A stretch of DNA of 6,694 nt, taken from positions 1 through 6,694 of the forward strand of contig CAYMTN010000271.1 of NCBI GenBank assembly GCA_964393335.1. Direction: 5' to 3'. Position numbers and translations under genes: made by a program. The notes beneath the pieces were generated by a model. It did no database searches and was not told the DNA's origin. It worked only from the letters and a program-made list of their open reading frames with translations. This DNA comes from CAYMTN01 sp964393335 (lineage in GTDB: Bacteria; Chloroflexota; Anaerolineae; Aggregatilineales; Aggregatilineaceae). Of the stretch, positions 1 through 4,723 are shown one piece after another (positions within the stretch are counted from its first letter, which is position 1; the number at the start of each line of letters is the position of its first letter).

Positions 1-1664
1 ACGGCTGATCCGATCGCAACGCCCTTCGTGATGGCCTTGGTGGTATTACCGGCGGCGTCCAGGTCGGCCATGATCTGCCGTGCCTCGTCACTCATGCCGG
101 CAAGCTCGCCAATACCATTCGCGTTATCCGAGATCGGGCCAAACGTATCCATACTCACGTTGTTGCCGGTGTGCGACAGCATACCGACGCCGATCAGCGT
201 CACGCCAAACAGGATGTAGTTGTAACGCTGTACATCTGGGACTGCGTGCATGCTAATGGCAAACAGCGCAAGCACCATGATCCACATCGCCGCGAAGAAA
301 CCCTCGACCAGGTGACCGCGCATCTGGCCGCGTATGATTTGCACGACCGCCAGCGCCGCACCGCCCAATACCGCCCAGATCTTCAGGTCGCTAGGGAATT
401 CATAACTGTACACCAGGATCGCCGCGGTCAGGCTGCCGACGATCACAAACAGTGCCCACACGCTCGACAGGTATCCCAGCGACAACCCCTCCAGGATGAC
501 CGATGCCGGTCCAAACCGGGTCGCTGACGCGATGGTCTGCACTCGTTTGCTCTTGGCGCTCGTCGCATACGATGTCAAGGGGTTAAACGCGACGGCCAGC
601 GCAACGCCAACGGCAACGAGCGTTGCCAACGAAAGCTGCCCGGCGTACAGCCAGGCCAGCATGAATGTCGAAAAGATCGTGATGCCGCTGGAGATTTCAT
701 AACTCTTGAACATCGCCTCTTCGGCATCATCGACGTTCCAATACGACACCGCATACGTACCGACAATCGAGCTTACCACGCCGATACCGCGTACCAGCAG
801 CGGCAGCACGATCCAGTAGAGTTCGCCATTGATCGCCGTCAGTGCCAGCCCCAAAATCAGGCTCGACACAATCGTCACTTCGTAGGACTCGAAAATGTCG
901 GCAGCCATGCCCGCGCAGTCGCCCACGTTATCGCCCACAAGGTCAGCGATCACGGCGGCGTTACGCGGATCGTCTTCTTCCATACCGGCCTCGACCTTGC
1001 CCACCAGGTCCGCGCCGACATCTGCCGCCTTAGTATAGATACCGCCACCCACACGCATGAACAGCGCTAACAACGTGCCACCAAAACCAAATCCAAGCAG
1101 CACATCCGGCGAAGCCTTGCCGAAGATGATGAAGATAACCGTACCCCCGAACAGCCCCAGGCCATCGGTCAGCATGCCGGTGATCGTGCCAGAGCGATAC
1201 GCAATCTTCAGGGCTTCCTGATAACCGCCGCGATCAGCCGCTGCGGCTACACGGACGTTGCCCTGTACGGCCATATTCATACCGAAGAAACCCACCATTG
1301 CCGAGAAAGACGAACCCATCACGAATGCCAACGCACGCGCAATCGCAATGATGATCCGGGCCCGATCCTGGTTCCCGGAAAAATACTCATCCGCCTCAGG
1401 TGTTGGCTTCACGACAAAAACGCTCAAGAACATCGCAACCGCGAGCAACGCAATCATGACCACGACGGTCCTGAGCTGGGTCCGCAGGTAGGCGTTTGCT
1501 CCATCGCGGATGTGCCCCCAGTGACGCTGCATCTCTTTGGTGCCTTTGTCGGCGGCCATGATGAATGATCGCAGCCACGCAGCATAGGCCAGCGCCAGAA
1601 AAGCGATAGCAAGGACGATGAAGATCATCACTTGCTCAAAACCCTCAATATCCATCTTAAACAT
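1..1664 (-). CDS. hppA: Membrane-bound K+-independent H+-translocating pyrophosphatase (3'-truncated by window edge)
   Basis: This integral-membrane enzyme hydrolyses pyrophosphate and uses the energy to pump protons out of the cytoplasm. The first 554 residues are present and the frame is still open at base 1. By comparison with the family, roughly 200 C-terminal residues are missing. A first hydrophobic helix spans about residues 12-30, and many more follow. The catalytic loops are intact: GGGIYTKAADVGADLVGK (K212, D215), EEDDPRN (D231, D232) and DNVGD (D245, D249), which bind Mg-PPi in this family. The second conserved block VSMDTFGPISDNANG is also present. GNTTKAITKG carries Lys543 and Thr546 at the positions equivalent to 460/463. 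In characterised enzymes K/T there marks K+-independent proton pumps, while A/G marks K+-dependent ones. The start at 1664 has an AGGAGGGG ribosome site 8 nt upstream. A second in-frame ATG at 1655 is placed less well. The gene has its own promoter in the 193-bp upstream gap. Confidence 0.96.
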   Translation of the reverse strand, partial: MFKMDIEGFEQVMIFIVLAIAFLALAYAAWLRSFIMAADKGTKEMQRHWGHIRDGANAYLRTQLRTVVVMIALLAVAMFLSVFVVKPTPEADEYFSGNQDRARIIIAIARALAFVMGSSFSAMVGFFGMNMAVQGNVRVAAAADRGGYQEALKIAYRSGTITGMLTDGLGLFGGTVIFIIFGKASPDVLLGFGFGGTLLALFMRVGGGIYTKAADVGADLVGKVEAGMEEDDPRNAAVIADLVGDNVGDCAGMAADIFESYEVTIVSSLILGLALTAINGELYWIVLPLLVRGIGVVSSIVGTYAVSYWNVDDAEEAMFKSYEISSGITIFSTFMLAWLYAGQLSLATLVAVGVALAVAFNPLTSYATSAKSKRVQTIASATRFGPASVILEGLSLGYLSSVWALFVIVGSLTAAILVYSYEFPSDLKIWAVLGGAALAVVQIIRGQMRGHLVEGFFAAMWIMVLALFAISMHAVPDVQRYNYILFGVTLIGVGMLSHTGNNVSMDTFGPISDNANGIGELAGMSDEARQIMADLDAAGNTTKAITKGVAIGSA

Positions 1665-1672
1665 AAACGGTA

Positions 1673-1680
1673 CCCCTCCT
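1673..1680 (-). promoter_or_regulatory. Ribosome binding site of hppA
   Basis: AGGAGGGG on the minus strand lies 8 nt before the ATG at 1664. It decides for this start over the ATG three codons downstream. Confidence 0.8.
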
Positions 1681-1788
1681 ATTGGGCAGACCCCCAAAAC
1701 ATCAGTCTGGGCAGATGACTCAGCATTTGAAGCGGCTTGTTTCCCGGTGTGAAACATACTGGGGACCATCGGCCAGACAACAGGGGGC

Positions 1789-1818
1789 ATTTTACCCCGA
1801 AGCAGGGGGATGGGTCAA
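1789..1818 (-). promoter_or_regulatory. Predicted sigma70-type promoter of hppA
   Basis: On the minus strand TTGACC (1818-1813) and TAAAAT (1794-1789) are separated by 18 nt. Each box matches the consensus at five of six positions. Transcription would start near 1782 and give a 5' UTR of about 115 nt. That UTR contains a small hairpin, GTTTC/GAAAC (1739-1755), and a direct repeat of TCTGCCCA (1683-1690 and 1708-1715), both of unknown meaning. The promoter lies about 40 nt downstream of the preceding gene's stop. hppA can therefore be transcribed independently, although read-through from upstream is possible because I see no convincing terminator in this 193-bp gap. Confidence 0.6.
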
Positions 1819-1857
1819 AACATTTCCATCGTCATTTGAGCTAAATCTGACGTGATA

Positions 1858-2862
1858 TTAGTCAAAAAGCCTGGCGATTTCGTCCTGAATGGGCCGGACG
1901 AGCGCCCCCCGCTGCCGATCCAGAACCGCCGGGGGACCTTCTTGAATCCACCCCAGGTGAAAAACGGGGATGCCGGCCTGCCGGTAAACCTGCTCGGTGG
2001 ATGCCGCGTGGTCGGGCGCTACCGTCACTAGCAGCGCGCCGGATGCAATCGCGCCCGCCGGATCAAGTCCCATTGTGCGGCACAGAGCATCACCTTCCGG
2101 CAGCCAGGGGGCGCTCGTTCCAAAGAGGTCAACCGCAGCGGCGTACCCGCAAGCCTCGCTCAGTTCCCAAAGGGCTGACACCAGTCCGCCTTCCGTCGGA
2201 TCGTGCATACTGGTCACGCCGCCTGCCTCAACGGCGAGCCGCGCGTCCCGCACGACACTGATCCCGGGTTCAAACAGAAAGTTCGCGCAGCGGTCCAACA
2301 TCTCATCAGGAAAATGACGGGCCAGATCGGCGCGTTTTTCGCACGCGATGATAGCCGTAGCCTCAATCGGCGCGCCTTTCGTCAGGAGAATAGCGTCACC
2401 GGCCCGCGCGCCGCCTGTGCGAACCAGGCGATCTTTCGCCACCTCGCCCAACATGCACCCGACCACGATTGGACGATCAAGACCGTGCGTGATCTCAGTG
2501 TGCCCACCGACAACGGCCACATTCAGCGCCCGGCACGCCTCGTTGATCTGCGCAAAAATGGCGCGTGCCATGGCTGCTGACGCCTTCCCGCCCGGCAGCA
2601 GGATACTTGCCAGGAACCACAACGGTACCGCACCTGTTGTGGCGATATCGTTGGCATTGATCTGCACCGCGTACCAGCCAATCAAATCCGTCGCAAAGGT
2701 GATCGGAACGGTTTTGGCGACCAGGTACCGATCCGGCATATCCAGTACGGCAGCATCTTCGCCGGGGCGCGGACCCAACACGACACGCGGCGCAGCCGGG
2801 ATCGCGGATAGGAGTTCGGCCAGCAGCTCTGGCGGCAGTTTTCCATGAGGAAGCAGAGCCAT
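1858..2862 (-). CDS. AIR synthase-related protein of the PurM/HypE superfamily
   Basis: The product is 334 residues with the two-domain fold of ATP-dependent PurM/HypE/SelD/ThiL enzymes. Visible family motifs (numbered from the 2862 start) are GPRPGEDAAV near 31-39, where ATP and Mg bind, NANDIATTG at 69-77, GGHTE at 119-123 and HDPTEGG at 220-226, which resembles the DPTRGG motif of HypE. It lacks the N-terminal Cys/Sec-x-x-Lys of selenide-water dikinase. It also ends in ARLFD rather than the PRIC-type C-terminal cysteine of HypE, so it is neither a standard SelD nor a standard HypE. The substrate is unknown. Its position behind fdhD suggests, without proof, a role in maturing the formate dehydrogenase or its cofactor. 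I chose the ATG at 2862 because AAGGTG lies 9 nt upstream and the protein then begins MALLPHGKLPPELL, typical of relatives as I recall them. An ATG at 2880 is the alternative, and a TTG at 2916 falls inside a terminator-like hairpin. Expression is probably governed by the structured leader upstream. Confidence 0.85.
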   Translation of the reverse strand: MALLPHGKLPPELLAELLSAIPAAPRVVLGPRPGEDAAVLDMPDRYLVAKTVPITFATDLIGWYAVQINANDIATTGAVPLWFLASILLPGGKASAAMARAIFAQINEACRALNVAVVGGHTEITHGLDRPIVVGCMLGEVAKDRLVRTGGARAGDAILLTKGAPIEATAIIACEKRADLARHFPDEMLDRCANFLFEPGISVVRDARLAVEAGGVTSMHDPTEGGLVSALWELSEACGYAAAVDLFGTSAPWLPEGDALCRTMGLDPAGAIASGALLVTVAPDHAASTEQVYRQAGIPVFHLGWIQEGPPAVLDRQRGALVRPIQDEIARLFD

Positions 2863-2895
2863 GAATCGGCACACCTTCATACCAAAACCAGGCGG

Positions 2896-2928
2896 AAAAG
2901 ACAGGTCCCCGAACAATGTCCGGGGACC
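2896..2928 (-). terminator. Intrinsic terminator-like hairpin ahead of the AIR synthase-related gene
   Basis: On the minus strand a perfect 8-bp stem GGTCCCCG/CGGGGACC (2928-2921 and 2911-2904) encloses a 9-nt loop and is followed by TGTCTTTT (2903-2896). The U-tract is interrupted, so termination may be partial. The hairpin sits 16 nt before the ATG at 2880 and about 34 nt before the preferred ATG at 2862. It would end transcripts from the 3083-3112 promoter at about 180 nt unless termination is prevented. Confidence 0.6.
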
Positions 2929-2938
2929 TTGGGTCTTG

Positions 2939-2985
2939 GGCGCTATGACACCTTACTTCAACTGAAGGAGGGGTGTCACAGCGCC
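2939..2985 (-). repeat. Long imperfect inverted repeat (hairpin segment 3:4)
   Basis: The arms GGCGCTGTGACACC (2985-2972) and GGTGTCATAGCGCC (2952-2939) form 14 pairs on the minus-strand RNA. An inner CTTC-AGTT-GAAG hairpin (2967-2956) caps the loop. The single imperfection is a G-U wobble in the minus-strand RNA but an A-C mismatch in the plus-strand RNA, which favours the minus strand as the functional transcript. The repeat spans the last codons and stop of the 18-codon ORF. No U-tract follows it directly. Confidence 0.75.
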
Positions 2986-3009
2986 GCTTTGGGTACTACT
3001 ATCGTTCAT
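2953..3009 (-). CDS. 18-residue leader peptide or small protein (hypothetical)
   Basis: The ORF encodes MNDSSTQSGAVTPLLQLK and then TAA. The reason to take so short an ORF seriously is its ribosome site, AAGGAGGTG (3025-3017), which is essentially perfectly complementary to the 16S rRNA 3' end and lies 7 nt from the ATG. The peptide is polar, rich in Ser/Thr/Gln, and has no signal sequence, membrane segment or run of identical codons. It therefore does not look like a classic amino-acid attenuation leader or a type I toxin. The coding region overlaps RNA helix segment 3 and its stop abuts segment 4, so translation would interfere with RNA folding. It may be a regulatory upstream ORF for the gene at 2862-1858 or a free-standing small protein. 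No homologue is recognised. Confidence 0.5.
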   Translation of the reverse strand: MNDSSTQSGAVTPLLQLK

Positions 3010-3016
3010 TAGACAC

Positions 3017-3025
3017 CACCTCCTT
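3017..3025 (-). promoter_or_regulatory. Very strong Shine-Dalgarno of the 18-codon ORF
   Basis: AAGGAGGTG on the minus strand lies 7 nt before the ATG at 3009. It is stronger than the ribosome sites of every full-length gene here. It is also the segment that can be sequestered by CACTCCTTC upstream (3054-3046) or by the GACACC...CCTCCTT stretch downstream (2977-2965). Confidence 0.75.
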
Positions 3026-3082
3026 CCTTTTGAGATGGCAAATGAGAAGGAGTGTTCTGATCCAGGGGACCAGTACAATCAG

Positions 3083-3112
3083 ATTATGACACAGGTACAA
3101 CCTGCTTGTCAA
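3083..3112 (-). promoter_or_regulatory. Near-consensus promoter of the leader RNA / AIR synthase-related gene
   Basis: On the minus strand TTGACA (3112-3107, perfect consensus) and CATAAT (3088-3083, five of six) are 18 nt apart. Transcription should begin near 3076, just before a 5' hairpin. It lies 38 nt downstream of the fdhD stop and reads toward the 18-codon ORF and the PurM/HypE-like gene. These are therefore separated, at least partly, from the fdh operon. The spacer carries the palindrome annotated at 3092-3104. Confidence 0.75.
3092..3104 (-). promoter_or_regulatory. Palindromic operator inside the promoter spacer
   Basis: CAGGT-TGT-ACCTG is a perfect inverted repeat with a 3-nt centre, sitting entirely between the -35 and -10 boxes. 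Outer TGACA/TGTCA arms extend it with slight asymmetry. A protein bound here would block or distort the promoter. The GT-N3-AC core resembles FadR-type GntR half-sites, and the spacer position resembles MerR-family operators, but the family cannot be assigned from the sequence. Confidence 0.55.
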
Positions 3113-3150
3113 TGAACCCTCCCGCAAAAAACGGCGCGCAGTGGTCCACT

Positions 3151-4008
3151 TCAAAATGATTCTTCGATCCGCCCGCCCTGTTCCGGCAAATCGGGCAGCC
3201 CCACACGATAGGGGTGTGTATAGATGCGCATACCGTTCTGCCGCACGTACCCGACAACGCACATGTTCCACTCCCGCGCCAGATTGATCGTGATGCTGGT
3301 TGGCGCGGTGCGGCTGGCGATAACCGGCACGCCCATCTGGCGCGCCTTGCCGAGCATTTCCGAACTGATGCGCCCGCTGGTGACCATAATACGGTCGTGC
3401 ATGTCAATCCCGGCCAGCAGCGCTTTCCCGGCCAGTTTGTCGATCGTGTTGTGCCGCCCGATGTCTTCGGCGCTCGCCAGCAACGCCTGCGCCGTGCCCA
3501 GGATCGAGGTATGCACGCCGCGTACCTGCCGGTACAGCCGCGCCGAGCTGTTCAGATCGTGCATACGATCCAGCAGCACCTGGGGCGTAATCACCAGATT
3601 CGAATCAAGCGGCGGGTACGTTTGCGACAGGTCCCGAAAACTGATACCGCCACCGCAGCCAGACGTCAACACCATGCGCCGGGGAGGAACAAACTCTGCC
3701 GTGCGCAGAAACACATCAATCGCCGTGCGGCTGGCGTTAGGCCGGACCAGCCTGACATCGTCCAGCGATTGGATCACCCCTTCATTGAACAAGAAGCCAA
3801 CCGCCAACGCCTCAAGATCAAGCGGGCTGCACATTAACATCGCCAGTTCCTGCCCATTGACGTATAGACTCAGCAGGATTTCGTCGATCAAGCCGCCCTG
3901 CACGGCCTCAGCCTCCCCGTTCCACGTCCAGTAGGTGCACGGCACCGCCCCCGGTTCATATGTTGGCTCTGAGGATTCTTCCAATTTAGATTCGAGCTTC
4001 TCGCTCAT
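3151..4008 (-). CDS. fdhD: Formate dehydrogenase accessory sulfurtransferase FdhD
   Basis: FdhD transfers sulfur, supplied by a cysteine desulfurase, to the Mo/W-bis-pyranopterin cofactor before insertion into formate dehydrogenase. The enzyme is inactive without it. The product is 285 residues, a normal length. Diagnostic motifs are LTSGCGGGISF with Cys118 on the active loop, EDIGRHNTIDKLAG at 181-194, TSGRISSEMLGKA at 210-222, and the C-terminal block from VIASRTAPTS to THPYRVG. The family's CxxC-type loop appears here as CGGG with a single cysteine, a variant I recall from other FdhD proteins. The ATG at 4008 follows the stop of the iron-sulfur subunit gene by 3 nt, with only a weak AGGT ribosome site, so translational coupling is likely. 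It is the last gene of the minus-strand fdh operon before a separate promoter. Confidence 0.96.
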   Translation of the reverse strand: MSEKLESKLEESSEPTYEPGAVPCTYWTWNGEAEAVQGGLIDEILLSLYVNGQELAMLMCSPLDLEALAVGFLFNEGVIQSLDDVRLVRPNASRTAIDVFLRTAEFVPPRRMVLTSGCGGGISFRDLSQTYPPLDSNLVITPQVLLDRMHDLNSSARLYRQVRGVHTSILGTAQALLASAEDIGRHNTIDKLAGKALLAGIDMHDRIMVTSGRISSEMLGKARQMGVPVIASRTAPTSITINLAREWNMCVVGYVRQNGMRIYTHPYRVGLPDLPEQGGRIEESF

Positions 4009-4011
4009 CGG

Positions 4012-4722
4012 TTACCTGTTTTTCCGACGCTTTTTCCCGTGACGCGTGCTCTGCCAGACCTGTTCCAGGCTCCAGCCCTGTTCCAGGCCAAACTCGATTT
4101 TGGGCTTGAGCGCCCCGGTTGGGCACACGCCGACACACTGCCCGCAGAAAACGCACGACGATTCGACCATCGGAACGTCAAACGCGGTCGAAATGCGTGT
4201 ATGGAACCCGCGCTGGTCAAAGGTCAGCGCGAAGGTGTACTGCGCGTCTTCGGCGCAGACCTGTACGCAGCGCCAGCATAACACGCACTGGCTGTAATCC
4301 CGAATGTAGAATGGGTTATCATCGATCACCGGGTGCGTCCGCCGTTCGGCCCCCGGGAACCGGTCACGATCTGCCCCGTAATCATCCATCATGTGCTGAA
4401 TGTCGGGGGCCTGTGTCAAATCCACCGCAGACTGCAACATTTCGAGAATGGTCCGGCGGCTGCGTTCGACCGCTTCACTGCGCGTCTCGACCACCATCCC
4501 ATCCTGGCAGGCCACCACGCAGGCAGGTTGCAGCAGCCGCCAGCCATTCACGTCCACCACGCAGATGCGGCACAGACCGTTCGGCGTGGTCGCGTCGTGG
4601 TAACAAATCACAGGAATTGAATGATCGATCACTCGCGCCGCGTCCAAAATCGTCGTGCCGCGCGGGACGGCCACGTCCTGCCCGTCGATGGTTAACGTCA
4701 CACACTCTTGACTATCGGACAT
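4012..4722 (-). CDS. NuoG-N-terminal/HoxU-like iron-sulfur subunit of formate dehydrogenase
   Basis: This is a 236-residue electron-transfer subunit, probably linking the alpha subunit's active site to the NuoF flavin module. Residues about 8-80 form a [2Fe-2S] ferredoxin domain with Cys40, Cys51, Cys54 and Cys68. Residues about 138-205 form a bacterial-type double [4Fe-4S] ferredoxin with C146-x2-C149-x2-C152-x3-C156 and C190-x2-C193-x2-C196-x3-C200-P. Between them, where NuoG-type proteins normally carry the His-x3-Cys-x2-Cys-x5-Cys cluster site, the sequence (ILEMLQSAVDLTQAPDIQ and following) contains no cysteine, so that cluster is absent. The tail is basic (HGKKRRKNR). The start at 4722 lies 1 nt after the stop of the upstream NuoE-NuoF gene, with GAAGGA 8 nt before it. 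The protein is most likely soluble and cytoplasmic. A hydrogenase diaphorase subunit is the alternative, but fdhD and the divergent alpha gene favour formate dehydrogenase. Confidence 0.9.
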   Translation of the reverse strand: MSDSQECVTLTIDGQDVAVPRGTTILDAARVIDHSIPVICYHDATTPNGLCRICVVDVNGWRLLQPACVVACQDGMVVETRSEAVERSRRTILEMLQSAVDLTQAPDIQHMMDDYGADRDRFPGAERRTHPVIDDNPFYIRDYSQCVLCWRCVQVCAEDAQYTFALTFDQRGFHTRISTAFDVPMVESSCVFCGQCVGVCPTGALKPKIEFGLEQGWSLEQVWQSTRHGKKRRKNR

Positions 4723-4723
4723 C

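Larger units (their letters stand above)
2896..3076 (-). ncRNA. Predicted structured leader RNA or small RNA with alternative helices
   Basis: This is the predicted transcript from the 3083-3112 promoter to the terminator hairpin. Elements in transcript order are as follows. A 5' hairpin CTGGTCC-CCT-GGATCAG (3073-3057) has one G-U pair. Segment 1 is CACTCCTTC (3054-3046). Segment 2 is GAAGGAGGTGGTGTC (3026-3012), which contains the Shine-Dalgarno. Segment 3 (2985-2964) runs from GGCGCTGTGACACC to CCTCCTTC. Segment 4 is GGTGTCATAGCGCC (2952-2939). The terminator hairpin follows. Segment 2 can pair with segment 1 (9 bp, one bulge) or with segment 3 (14 bp, one bulge). Segment 3 can instead pair with segment 4 (14 bp, one G-U). 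This layout suits an attenuator, a riboswitch-like switch or a translated small RNA. I do not recognise a known class, and transcription is inferred only from the promoter and structure. Confidence 0.55.

Noticed and set aside
1795..1812. Terminator for the AIR synthase-related gene formed by CCCC...GGGG in the hppA promoter spacer
   Set aside because: The stem has only 4 bp and no U-tract follows. It is better explained as promoter spacer.
1858..2862. Identification as selenide-water dikinase (SelD) or hydrogenase maturation HypE
   Set aside because: The SelD catalytic Cys/Sec-x-x-Lys is absent from the N-terminus and the HypE C-terminal cysteine is absent. Only the shared superfamily fold is supported.
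2863..2916. N-terminal extension of the AIR synthase-related protein from a TTG at 2916
   Set aside because: The TTG lies inside the terminator hairpin, has no ribosome site, and adds residues that do not look like the family. The ATG at 2862 (or 2880) is better.
2939..2985. Mobile-element terminal repeat or CRISPR-like repeat
   Set aside because: There is a single inverted repeat with no transposase, no target duplication and no further copies in the window. The G-U wobble supports an RNA hairpin instead.
3120..3150. Intrinsic terminator just after fdhD
   Set aside because: A T6 run is present on the minus strand (3131-3126), but the preceding AGTG-GAC-CACT stem has only 4 bp and is 8 nt away. 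This is too weak to call.
3224..3934. 236-codon plus-strand ORF opposite fdhD, and other plus-strand ORFs opposite the minus-strand genes
   Set aside because: They are antisense to clearly conserved coding regions, have arginine-, serine- and proline-rich compositions typical of shadow frames, and show no recognisable domain.
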